From positions 59,181,840-59,245,839 of the forward strand of contig JAVMKO010000002.1 of the NCBI GenBank assembly GCA_032164245.1: DNA of 64,000 nucleotides, in the 5' to 3' direction. The stretch's first letter is position 1, and every line of letters starts with the position of its first letter. The position numbers were made by a program, and so were the translations under genes. The notes beneath the pieces were generated by a model. That model saw only the letters and a list, made by a program, of their open reading frames with translations, searched no databases and was not told where the DNA came from. Below are positions 21,516-32,600 of the stretch, in pieces. The stretch comes from Sternotherus odoratus. Its lineage: Eukaryota > Chordata > Testudines > Kinosternidae.

Positions 21516-22834
21516 TGTAAGCAGCGTCAGGATGAGCTCCACCCTGACATCTGGTGGTGAATTGCAGGAATTGCAGTGAGTTTTGGAAAATAACATCTTA
21601 TTTGCATAGACACACCCACCGCACCTAGCCTGCGCTCTAAGAGCCCAAATGGTCACTTCGGCTACTGTGGGACCCCCAGTTTCTCTGGTATTGGGACAAG
21701 AATGATAAAGTGTTGATTAACCTGTTTATGTGAATGAGGGTTTGGGACATGTATTTGGCCTTTGGCATGCTGGAGGGACTCGCCATCAGCTAGGTAGCAC
21801 TCACTAGCCAAGGGACAGGGGTTCCAAAACCCACTGAATTGAGAGAGGCTGTGGACAGGTGTCTATACCTTGTGGTGAGGGCCTTGTCTGAGGGTCTTAC
21901 AGGCCTATTGCACCTGGCCTCTCTTCCCTGTGGAATGTTAGAGCTGACTTTTGCTTCCATTAGGAGTCTAACTTCAGCCCACTGAGCTGAAGTCACTTTG
22001 GGTCAGGTGGTGTATCTGCACTAAGGCCCCCCCTACTATGAGCTGAAATCACTTAAGAGCTGAAAATCACTGAGCATTATCTTAAGTTGGGGGCCCTAAG
22101 CACAGCAGTTCCTGTGTCGGCTAGCAGAGCAACCAGCAGAGCTGTTCCTGAGACCGCTTGCAGAGCAGAGTCGAGCTGCTGGCAGAGCAGTTCCTGTGTT
22201 GGCTAGCGGAGCAACCAGCAGAGCAGTTCGTGGAACAGCTGGTGGAGCAGCGCAGCAAACGGAGCAGCAGCACCCCACGGAGAGACGGGGCAGTTGGCCT
22301 CAGACCTCGTAAGGTACCCCTCACTCTGCCCTCCATTTCCACCCAGTCTGGGAGGTAAGACTTTGCAGAGTAACTTTTGATCAGGGACTCCAGAGACTTT
22401 GGAGCTGTTGGACTTTTGGGACTTTGGGTGATTTTTTGGGTTTCTGGACTCCAGGGACTTTGGGGCTGTTGGACTTGTGTAACTTTGGGTGATGTTTGGG
22501 TTGCGGGACTCCTGAACCTACAGGAGAGGACACAGCCCAAACTTGCTGGGGAGGGGCAATTTGCTCACGGGTTGGTGTATGAACCCTAGGTGTGGTGTTT
22601 TTCCCAGTTTAGTGATGTCATTTACCTCATGTTATTAAAGATCTTCTGATACACCGATCTGTGCTTGCAAGAGGGGAAGTATTGCCTCATTGAGGCACCC
22701 AGGGGTGTGTGTAGGATTTTCCCAGGTCACTGGGTGGGGGCTCGAGCCAGTTGCATTGGATTGTTGAAGAGGGAACCCCTATTTACTGAACCCGGCCCTT
22801 GTTGCTGTCAATTCTGAGGGGCAGAAGGGTTACA
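21516..22834 (+). mobile_element. Solo LTR of an LTR retroelement, 1319 bp
   Basis: Starts TGTAAGCAG and ends GGGTTACA, flanked by the same 4 bases catg (21512-21515, 22835-22838). No second LTR, primer-binding site or coding region adjoins it, so it is a solo LTR left by recombination. Inside are two GAGCAACCAGCAGAG-type tandem copies (22110-22240) and a roughly 60-bp direct duplication (22382-22440, 22446-22505). ATTAAA at about 22637 may be the polyadenylation signal, which favours plus orientation. Whether it is retroviral or Gypsy-like cannot be told from an LTR alone. Open frames inside it are not genes. Confidence 0.75.
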
Positions 22835-22838
22835 CATG

Positions 22839-24811
22839 TAACATAGGATTTGGAAGTAATCAAATCTGAGTATTGCTGGTTATTGTTTTACGTCTTTTGG
22901 GGGCACAAATCCCCCTTCCTCCTTTGTTGACATAGAAATAACAATGCCTGCATCAGAGAATTATTTATCTTTGGAAATTCTAAAGTTGACATAATTTACA
23001 GGACAAATGGCAAAGAGAATTATTTTTTTTCAAAATATGTGACCGAATTCCAAATATGCATTTTTAGCTGTGTTCAGAAGAAGCCCCAGCAGCTCAGGGG
23101 GCACTAGGTTAGACCAGCAGGGGAAACACACCCTGGGCTCCTGGCAGGCATGGGGAAGAGCCTTAGTGTCAATCCCACCCCTCACATTCATAGGGGCCTT
23201 GTGCAGGAGGGTGCTCTCTGCCGACTCTGACCCTTGTCCTCAAGCATAGGTGCTGGAACTAGGGGTGCTGTCACATCCCCTGGCTTGAAGAGATTTCCAT
23301 AATATACAATGTGGGGCATACCCCCTCCATGGCCCCACAAAGTCAAAGGACCTCCTCATCAACCTGCTCCTGGCACTGGTCAAGATGGCCACCCATCATT
23401 CCTGAAGGAGGAAGCTGGACAGGGGGATGCTCTTGACTCTGGGCCTATTTCCAAGCCTTTGTTTAATCATGTCTAAAAACAAAGGTCCTCTGACTCCTTA
23501 GACACCTTTGAGGAGCAGTGGATGCTGTTGGAAGCTCTATGTGGGGTGTTCCCCTCTGGTTCCCTGATTTTCAAGCTCTGACCTCACTCCCATTCTTGTT
23601 TTCTCCTTTACTGTCCCCTGTAATTGATTGGTGCCCTCAGTTGAGGTGGGAGAGCCTTTTGTTTCGGGCAGGCCTAGAACCACCTTTCCAGTACTTCTAA
23701 CAGTGCAGGGACTTTGTGCTCAGGTGTGGCTATGACAGAGCACAGGGGTCCTTAGCTGCTACCCCTGCTTATATTGCTCCTCTCAACACAAACTGTCAGT
23801 TACATCCATTTTCTTTGCCACTCCTAGGTTTGTTTTTTCCTGGTTTTTACCACTAGATTTCCTACTTTGCTCTGGGTTTAGGCCAGTGTGCATTTCAGCT
23901 GCTCGGTAGGACTTTTCCCACTTCACGTTTTGTTAGCTGCCAGTGTGGGGTGTTTTGGTTGGTTGGTTTTGCCTTCCTTGGAGCACACTGGAAGTTTGAC
24001 TAGAAGGAGTATCATAATAGTAGTGATAACTAACTGTCATAATGGTGTGGCAGGGGTCCAGTGCAATATAACTAAAATGCTGGGGAGGGGGTAGAGTAGG
24101 CCCAGGTGCTGGTTTCTTCCTGTACCTTTGCACACTACACATTGGGCGAGGGGAGGGGAGGGAGCCTCACTGCCTGTTGCAAACAGAGGCATGCCTGGTT
24201 CGAACCTTCATTCCTTACATTTACAAAATGTAACAGATCTGGGGCCTTCTCACTTCTCTTCCCTGTGTGGGTTTTGCAAGAAGACCTGGAGAGTAAACTA
24301 TCTTTTAAGAACTGCTGAGTCTTTACTGGCATTTATTTGGGAACAGCACAGTACTTCTCCTGGTGGGCAGTGGTATGAAAAGGAACAGTCTCACACAATT
24401 CTGTGATGCAATAGATGAAAAAAAAAAGTTATGGCCTTTATCTTAGCCAAATCTCTGTAAGCGGCACTTTATTCGCTGCAGTCTGTGGACCAGAATACTT
24501 TGCGCTGATATGATGTTACGTACTCCAGAACAGCAGTCTAAAACTACAAAAAACCCAAAGCAAGACACGCCTGGGAGATTGTCAGTCAAAACATGTAATA
24601 ACCTTGAACCATTAGATCAGCAACAGTCTGAACAAAACATGATAACTGTCCGAACAATAGATATAGCAGCTGCACACACCCAACGCTATGGATCCCTTCC
24701 CCCAGCCCTTGAACAGGAACAGAGTTCAGACAGCAGGAACCAGAAAACATCACTGGAACAGGGAGGCAACACACACACCTGAGGCAGCACACACACCTGT
24801 CATCACATATG
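22839..24811. other. No gene seen; one decayed repeat
   Basis: 23244-23318 (taggtgctggaactaggggt onward) has the wording of a turtle interspersed DNA repeat, truncated. The remaining sequence has no supported gene. Frames at 23888-24094 and 24106-24406 lack motifs. Confidence 0.4.
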
Positions 24812-24855
24812 GCTAAGGCTATGATTTAGTCAAGGGGATTTTTAGTAAAAGGGAA
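24812..24855 (+). repeat. Terminal fragment of the 8480-8856 repeat family
   Basis: taaggctatgatttagtcaa is the mirror of the right end of the 8480-8856 repeat (gtgacataatcatagcctta). Only the end is recognisable here. Confidence 0.5.
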
Positions 24856-27824
24856 AATACTTCTGTGTGAAAAGGCATCATCCTAAACCTAGGGTTAATT
24901 TCTCGTTAAGTCTGATTGTGAACAAAATAATGGGGATAGTTCACTTCAGACCAACAGATCCTAAGGTTTCCTACTTGTGGGAGAAGGGGCTAGAGGCGGA
25001 GGGTTTGCAGTGCATGTCAATCTAAAATTACATGGCTCCTTCTAGAATAGCCATGATCTCCATTATTTTTTTCTGTATGCCACATTATTTTCAGCATACA
25101 GTTCCTTTGCTTGAAATAATTTGCTTAAAACAATGATTGTGGCTTCCGCTAAATCCTTTGAAATTCAGGTCTTTAATCCTGGCTTTACAAATTGTTTTAA
25201 AAGTCCTGATGTAATTAAGCAAATTGATACAAATATCACTTGCCAGGCCAAATTCTTCTTGTTTAATGAATGTGCTTTGTTCACATTATAACTTTCTTTA
25301 AACTCATGAATTCTAATGTGCATAGTGAAGTGTATGCTGTAATACTTCAGCATTACAAAATCGACACTAGATAGGTTATCATGCTGTAAGTTTTTATTGA
25401 AAAATAATCCATTACAGTAACCATTCAGCGAAAGAAAAATCAACGTTTCTGTGTTGGCTAATTCAATACAGAATTTTTAGTTCCCCCATCACCAAAATGT
25501 ATGTGTTTGGCCATACACTGTGGAAAAACTATAATATACTGTTTCTTTGTTTGCAGTTCTACATCCCCAGTTCATGACTGATTTTTGGTTGCAGAGCAAA
25601 TGAAACATTAGCTCACCACATATCATTTAAGTAAATCATTGGCCAATCATTTGTTACCATGGTACTTGATCATGTATAAAAGGGGTCATACATATGTTAT
25701 ACCTTTAAATTAGAGCTGTGAGCTGAAACTCAAAATTAAAATGAGTCCTAATTTGCCCTCTTTAGAATTTGTGGTTCCTGAATTTCTTTGCATCAGCAAC
25801 ATTATGACTTTTTTTTCTTTTGGCACAAACTGTGCATCCATGAAAAATTACAGGTAGTTTATCTTAGTGCTTTTCTGAGTTTCATGCTGGCTTGTTTAAA
25901 TTTCATTACATATAATTTCTTCTGGTGAAGTCAGGTGAGTCAGCAGAACCATGGTGAGTTCTCTCAAAAGAAGAAGACTGCTTTTTGTGGGCTCTCTATG
26001 AATGAGCAAGGACAAAATACCAACTGCTGAGTCTCTTTTTCTGGTATTTGTTTCTGAAAATCAAGCCTGGTATCTAAAATAAATATTGTTACAAACAGTC
26101 AATTATGGATGACAGTAAAAATTCCTTTTTTAAAAATTGTAAATGTTTTGTGAACTCAGATGAGGAGATGTAATTAAATCTTTTTGCAATTAATATTTTT
26201 TTAAGCCCCAGTCAAGGCTCTTTGCAAGGAACTGCAGTTCAGAAAAGCAGTGTTCGAGAGAGAAAGAATGACAAATATTGGCTGCTATCAATCACAGTAA
26301 CTTCAGAGTAGAAAGCAACCATTCCTGGACCAAGTCTTAAGGTGCTCTCAACTGCACGGCAAAATACTATGGGGGCGTTTTAATTATCAGTAAATTGGTA
26401 GGTCACAAATACAACCAGACAGTCAGAATCAGAGAGGCTCCTATATTATAGCCCTCCAGAATGTCTTTGAAAAGGTTATGATCAGCTGAAAAACATGGAT
26501 TTGAATAGAAGTTGAAACCCAACTTTAAGTTTAGCTGGTGCTGTTTGCACTCACTATAATACCTCCCCATTGCTAGAAGCAAGCATTCTACTATCTTTCT
26601 AATAAGAACCAAAGTGTGGAGGGAAAGCCCCATTATTTTCTTTACTATTGATCTCTCTGCTCATTACAGTTCCTCCTATCAATTTCTGCAGTTCTGCCAA
26701 CACCCACAGAAAAATAATAAAAGCTCTAGAAAATGTGTTTGTACTTGAAATCTATGGCCTTGAGCCTATGAGCACCTATCAGTAGCTTTCTGTACAAGTA
26801 CAGCCCATTTGGGCAGATCCTTAGCTGGTGGCTGTGTCCTGATGTGTAAATGGAATGACTTATGTGCATAAGTGTTCGCAGATCAGGACCTTACTCTGGA
26901 TTTGCCTAAAATGAGGGATAGCTTTCAGTAAGGGAATGATTTGTGGTAATCAGTCTTGAAGAGCAAATAGAATTTTGCCATCTTTGCACATTTGTTTGTG
27001 TTTGCATTTCCTAATTTTCTGTAATAACATAGTCTAATAACATAGCAAGGCACTCTGCTTTTGAGGGTAATTAGAAGGCAATTAAACACTTTTCCTTATT
27101 AGCAAATGCATTTTTTTCCTGGGGACTGATGCACATTTTTAAAGAAGACTATAGTAGCATAATTCTAATTAATTTATAGCACCTTATAAAAATGCATAGG
27201 CTACCGTGCAGCGATTCAGTTTATTAATGGGCTACCCATGGAGTCTGTGTTCAAAAATATATCAGGTTTTGATCTGGTTGCGTTAGACAGCAGAGGTGTT
27301 CTTTTAGATAGCAGCCTCCTGATAGAAAAAAGAACCTGGCTGCAAGCAATTGAATCAGAATCCCGAGTACTGACAGATTACTGTGGTTTAAGCAGAGGGC
27401 TTTTAAAAAAGAGGCCTTCAGAGATGATACCTCCTGCTGCTAGTTTTACATACAAAAGGGGGCTCTCGATAAACGAAAGAAATCTTAGTAGCAGGAAGTG
27501 GGGAAGGAGAATTGTCACTAGCAGTTTTGAGTTCATCTCCAGTGAAAAACTAGGATATTGTCACCTCTACTTCATGATGACAGTTGAAATACAAGTTTAA
27601 TAGCCAGTCCTTTTTATGGCAAGGAAAAGCCTTCAGCTTTTCATCCCAAAGTGGTACAGCATGAAATTGACAAGGGATCACTGCAATTCCTAACATCAAA
27701 TAAAAACTTGACAAAAACATTTATGCATTTTGTTATATGTTGGTTACTTGTGTTATGTGTTTTCTTGTAGTACTAGCTAAGGGCTTGAGCCTGCAAATAT
27801 TTAGACCAACACTACCTACTCTAG
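24856..27824. other. Unique-looking DNA; open frame at 27238-27600 of unknown meaning
   Basis: This stretch is free of recognised transposons, unlike its surroundings. Homeodomain-type core motifs (TAATTA-like) are frequent at 27060-27230. They are followed by a 120-codon open frame from an ATG in good context (cccATGG) at 27238 to a stop at 27598-27600. The predicted product shows no domain, signal peptide or splice context that I recognise. It could be a conserved noncoding element, a chance frame, or an orphan exon. Confidence 0.35.
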
Positions 27825-28090
27825 AATCAGGGTGGTAGCCGTGTTAGTCTGGAATAGCAGAGTTAACAAAGTCCTGTGGCACCTTAAAGACTAACTATAA
27901 AGTTTTGAAGCATGAGCTTTCGTGGGCTAATACCCACTTCGTCGGATGCAGGCAGTAGAAGTGTTCACAAACAGGCCTGTTTGTGAACACTTCTACTGCC
28001 TGCATCCGACGAAGTGGGTATTAGCCCACGAAAGCTCATGCTTCAAAACTTTATAGTTAGTCTTTAAGGTGCCACAGGACTTTGTTAACT
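27825..28090. mobile_element. Penelope-like minimal element: perfect inverted terminal repeats
   Basis: Flanked by a perfect 13-bp duplication ctacctactctag (27812-27824, 28091-28103). It starts with a 34-bp tail (27825-27858) that includes GGTAGCCGTGTTAGTCTGGA. Two 117-bp arms follow (27859-27975 and 27976-28092, overlapping the duplication by 2 bp). They are exact reverse complements with no spacer, meeting at AGGCCT. Each arm is one terminal repeat with the GAAGTGGG / GCCCACGAAAGC block. There is no coding sequence. The tail plus inverted repeats plus long duplication match Penelope-like architecture, so I read it as two terminal repeats in inverted orientation. Arm identity implies a young insertion or recent arm conversion. 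Confidence 0.8.
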
Positions 28091-28382
28091 CTACCTACTC
28101 TAGGAAGAACTATGCCCTGTAATACAACAAAGCTCACACTCTCAGTGATACAAAGGCTCCTTAACACCACTCTGTCAGTGTATGGATCTTAAAATCAAGT
28201 ATAAATGTAATTTGGGACCACTATGAAGTTCCCTTACACTATCAGAGAGATGGTTAGAGGCCTTATTGTAATCTGAGAATCTGGGCCTAAATGTTTACAG
28301 GCCCAGGCTCTAAATTTTGTTCACAAGTATGATTGCACACTTACATTTGAAATTATATATATTATCCACAATATGGTTTTTA

Positions 28383-28848
28383 GGTAACAAGGAGTCCTGT
28401 GGCACCTTAAAGACTAACTAAAGTATTGAAGCATAAGCTTTCGTGGGCTAATACCCACTTCGTCGGATGCAAGCAGTGGAAGTGTTCAGGGGCAGGTATA
28501 GATGAGTAGGCAAGAACCAGGTAGGAGGTAACAAGGTTAATTACAAAAACATCTTCTCCTCTCTCCGAGTTCACACCTCCAATTCAGCTGCTAGAGCAAT
28601 ACCTCACCCTCCCTGATTTGAGATAACAAGTTGGTTCAGCCTGATTGGACTAACCTTGTTACCTCCTACCTGGTTCTTGCCTACTTATCTATACCTGCCC
28701 CTGGACACTTCCACTGCTTACATCCGACGAAGTGGGTATTAGCCCACAAAAGCTTACACTTCAATACTTTAGTTAGTCTTTAAGGTGCCACAGGACTCTT
28801 TGTTACCTCTGCTATTCCAGTCTAACACGGCTACCTCTCTGATTCTTA
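28383..28848. mobile_element. Penelope-like element, inverted terminal repeats around a short loop
   Basis: Arms 28383-28538 and 28652-28807 are inverted copies with a few mismatches. The loop 28539-28651 contains ttcacacctccaattcagct, the same internal sequence as the larger copy at about 2507-2530. A 41-bp tail ending TAACACGGCTACCTCTCTGA lies on the right. Flanks acaatatggttttta (28368-28382) and acaatatgtttctta (28849-28863) match at 13 of 15 positions. It has no endonuclease or polymerase remnant. Confidence 0.8.
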
Positions 28849-28863
28849 ACAATATGTTTCTTA

Positions 28864-30949
28864 AAAGCACAAGCTGAGAGATGCTCACTTATGCAATCCA
28901 CAAACCACATGAACTGCATATCTTTGCAGTGTAAGAGGCATAATCCACTAATTGCATCAAGAATCAACTAGAGAGTTTCATACCTGAAATCAATAAAATG
29001 TTAAATAACTCATTAAGATGAATCAAATATACAATTAATGTATCTTGGAAAAGAGTCCCCAATAAAGAAGAATGTCTGGCACATATGTAGGCAGAGATGC
29101 ACAGCAGAATAGGTTAGAAAATGAGATTGCATGTATTGATTAGCTAAATAATGCTTGTACAATAGTCAATTAATAAGAAACACTAAGGTTCAGCATTTAT
29201 CTATATTTGAGACTTCATGATAAATTCTTATTTTCAATTGCTGAAAGCATTTACTCTGAGTCTTGGCATAAAAAGGTTCCAACAAGGAATTGACATTTCA
29301 GGGGAAAATGAAATGAGCTTTTACAATTAGAGGCATGAAATAATAAATAAAATTTATAAACAAAGGGGTTTGTGTTTTGCAGCCTGTTACGTAATGTTGA
29401 CTGATGGTTTTTTAAGTATTCTGTGAAATCCCAGTAAATTTTGGATCAAAGATGCTGCATACATAAAATATAATATAAGTAAATCAACTGATTTGCTTCT
29501 CTTAATCACACAGGAAGATATTGTGTCTTTATACTCGACAGAGGGAAATCACTCAAATCCTGCAAGGTTCAATAGGACAGGAGCTAAAGATATTTCAGTG
29601 GATTTATCTCACAGAACCCAATATCTGCACTGAATTCTGGGCTAGTTTATAGAATTGGAAGATTGGTTGAACAAACTCACACTAGCTGGATGTCTACATA
29701 TCTCTAACTATAATTCTTGTCTCAGAATCTGGATTGTATTCTTGGGAGTGATTGCTACTTCAGTTAGTCCTAGTCGGAAACAAAGGGTTATTTTCCTCCG
29801 AACGTTACACTGTCAGCTGTTATCACATGTTGTCTGGATACTACAGTGTCTGATACCACAGCTTTTAGCTGCATGAGTAATCCCTGTTCTGCAAGGCTCC
29901 ACTCAACAGTACATCCTTATTCAGCAAAGCACTTAAATGTGTGCACACTGACATCTTTCAAAGTAGCTTTCTGGATACAGACATTGCTATGAGGACTTTT
30001 GTGAAGTGTGATTTTTGTTAGTTTTGGACTAGGTAATATGTGTCTAGTGTATCATAATCTCTATATTACTTGGTTTGTGGGGAAAGAAGTTTGCAAAACT
30101 CTCAGTTCTCATCTGACAAATTGTCACAGTGTTGTTTTTTGGTTTTTTTTAAATACAAATTAAAGGCCTTTTCATGCAAAGACTGACACACATGCTTAAT
30201 TTTATGCATCTGTGTAGTTCTATTGACTTCAGTGGTACAGTACTACTCATGTGCATAAGTGTTTGCAGAATTGGGACCCTAGCAAAATGCTATTTTTGAC
30301 TCTATACAAGATTTGGTCTGGGAAAAAAAATGGTAAAAACCATGATGGAATAATGATTATTTATGGTCACACTTATGGCCTGATCCTGTAAAGACTTATT
30401 CGTGTGTTAACTGACATGCAAATTGTCCCATTAAATCACTTGAGCTACTCCTGGTTAACTATTCTGTCACTTTCACAGAAGTTTTTCTTTGTCCTTCCAC
30501 CAAAAGAACTTTTTTACCTACAGGAATATCCCGCCCTCCCCCAGTTACTTTTATGGACAAGTTTAAAAAGTGTGTAGGCACACATCCAAGGGACAATCCC
30601 ACAGGTTTTGTTTTTGATATAAACAATATGAACAATAGATGTGTGTTTGTGTTTGTTTACATTTTTTTCACAATGCTAGTTGGGAGAAATGCCTTAATTA
30701 AACATTTGCTCAAAAATCAAAGCCTTTTTCCAGTCTCTCAACTTCAGAAAAGCCCAGTGTAACAAATAAAAGGCTGGAAATTAATGATTTTTTAAAATTA
30801 TTATTAATATTTAATATTGTTATTATTTGAGTGTGGAAACCAAGAAATGATTGCAGGCTGCTGTGTGGGTGAAATTTGAAGTGGCCATATTTGACAGAAG
30901 GTGTTATACTAAAGGTTGTCATTTGTCTTAAGATGTAATTGGGATCAGC
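28864..30949. other. No gene seen; short ancient repeats
   Basis: 30176-30290 and 30365-30430 carry phrases such as ctcatgtgcataagtgtttg and tggcctgatcctgtaaagac, which also occur near 26860. They belong to an old low-copy palindromic repeat type. No exon-like segment was found. Confidence 0.4.
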
Positions 30950-30951
30950 TA

Positions 30952-31420
30952 CCGTATTTTTCGCCCTATAAGACGCACTTTTTCTTCCCCAAAACGGGGG
31001 GGGGGAAAAGTTGGTGCGTCTTATAGGGCGAATGCAAAAAAAAAAAAAAAAAAAGCGCCTCGCTCTCCCGTCCCCGCCGCGCGGGCGGGCTGCCGAGGTT
31101 CCCCCCTCCCCGCCGCGGGCGGGCTGCCGGGGTTCCCCCCTCCCCGCCGGACAAAAAAAAACAAAACAAAAAGCGCGCCTCACTCTCCCGTCCCCGCCGC
31201 GCGGGCGGGCTGCCAGGAGCGTCCCGGTTCCCCCCTCCCCGCCGCGGGCGCGCTCCCGGCAGCCTGCCCGTGGCGGGGAGGGGGGAACCTCGGCAGCCCG
31301 CCCGCGCGGCGGGGACGGGAGAGCGAGGCGCTTTTTTTTTTTTTTTTTTTTCCGGATTTTTTATTTAAAAATGAGGGGGCATCTTATAGGACGGAGCGTC
31401 CTATAAGACGAAAAATACGG
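30952..31420. mobile_element. TA-flanked fold-back DNA transposon with terminal hairpins
   Basis: Ends CCGTATTTTTCG and CGAAAAATACGG are perfect inverted repeats flanked by TA (30950-30951, 31421-31422), as for Tc1/mariner-type insertion. Each terminus also folds on itself: cgccctataagacgcac (30962-30978) pairs with gtgcgtcttatagggcg (31015-31031), and cttataggac with gtcctataag near 31384-31407. The interior holds GC-rich inverted blocks (about 31055-31130 against 31258-31335), plus a third partial copy between them and poly-A/poly-T tracts. It is non-coding; the 131- and 157-codon frames are compositional. Confidence 0.75.
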
Positions 31421-31422
31421 TA

Positions 31423-32119
31423 AGTGATTAAAAAGATTCATATTCTGTGCCTCGGTTTTGAGTCGAGCCATACCCCCTTTCATGAAACTCTGGCTCTATT
31501 ACTGTCACCAACAGGTCTGCTCACTGGGAATTATTTCTAAAAGTACAGTCACTGTCAGATTCTGCTAGCTAAAAATTACATGGAGTCAAAGCATATGCAG
31601 TTCCAAGTTTGTGACAGCTGCAGTACTGATGTCTGTGTAAGTCATATTGAAGTTGTCAAAAGTAAATTGCCTTTGATGGGTCAAGTTTAAAAAGGGTCGG
31701 CCACCCTTTTTCCACCCATCAAAATTGCACTTTTGCATCACCAATTCGGGTGCAAATGCTTGTATTTGCATCTCTAACTACTTGAATGTGGACATAAACA
31801 AGGTGGTTAGAGGGAAAAATAACCTGATGTGCTCCCTTAATACATGTTACAAGCTTTAAAATGCTGCTTTCCCTGCATTTTAATAGCAGAATATTAACAA
31901 GAGGCTCTTCGGAATCCTTTCCTACACATTCCTGTAATTCATCACATGATTATGCCCAGTATCTATGGTATTAATTTGTGTTTGTACTGTATATGCACAC
32001 TCACATAATTATTGCTCTGAAGGATGCTTTCTAAAACATGACTGTGTTTAGTATGTGTCTAGTCAGTATTAACACACCAAAACTTGTAATCAAAATGTTC
32101 TGTTTTACTTCTTCATTTA
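31423..32119. other. No gene seen
   Basis: AT-rich DNA; nothing recognised. Confidence 0.4.
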
Positions 32120-32155
32120 ATCTGTTAGTCTTTAAGGTGCCACTGTACTCCTAGT
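32120..32155 (+). mobile_element. Penelope-like terminal repeat fragment
   Basis: ctgttagtctttaaggtgcc followed by actgtactcct matches the outer part of the terminal repeat at 28050-28080. No other part of an element is present. Confidence 0.6.
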
Positions 32156-32384
32156 AGCAAGTTTAAATTTTATTAAACATTTTTAATAAAACCTGTATTG
32201 GATAAATTAGGGAGGTCATCTTGCAAGCCTGGAACTTAAACTTTTATTGTCCATAGACCCTTGATATTTTTTTACATGATTTTTGTTTGCATGGTGTTTT
32301 TTCAAGAACATAGCCACTGTGTAAATCGAGGCCTGACTTTATACATGCAGTATATACGCACACATAAGAACGCTGATGTGTTGA

Positions 32385-32588
32385 AGCAACAAAGAGTCCT
32401 GTGGCACCTTAAAGACTAACAAATGTATTGGAGCATAAGCTTTCATGGACTAATACCCATTCGGATGCATCCGACAAAGTGGGTATTAGCCCACGAAAGC
32501 TTATGCTCCAATATGTTTGTCTTCAAGGTGCCACAGGACTCTTAGTCTGGATCTGCAAAAGCGACAAACACGGCTACTCCTCTGGTTC
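32385..32588. mobile_element. Penelope-like inverted-repeat copy with a micro-inversion
   Basis: Arms of about 76 bp (32392-32467, 32468-32543) meet at ATGCAT. Flanks ctgatgtgttga (32373-32384) and ctgatatgttga (32589-32600) match at 11 of 12. The tail at 32544-32588 contains agtctggatctgcaaaagcg, which runs in the opposite orientation to that seen in other tails, so a segment of about 21 bp has been inverted. The right arm keeps GCCCACGAAAGC, then TTATGCTC, an intact stem-III-like hairpin. Confidence 0.75.
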
Positions 32589-32600
32589 CTGATATGTTGA

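Noticed and set aside
22121..22540. 139-codon open frame (minus)
   Set aside because: Lies inside the solo LTR and reads CAG-rich tandem units; no retroelement coding motif.
25934..25945. Strong-looking donor gtcag|gtgagtc
   Set aside because: No open segment with an acceptor leads into it; every frame has a stop close upstream.
27859..28092. Palindrome considered as a microRNA-type hairpin or CRISPR-like unit
   Set aside because: It is flanked by a target duplication and made of two known terminal repeats, so a transposon explanation is sufficient; there is no array of spaced repeats.
30710..31183. 157-codon open frame (minus) and 131-codon frame (plus, 31011-31406)
   Set aside because: Both cross the fold-back element with poly-A/poly-T and GC blocks; they are palindromic products of the inverted repeats.
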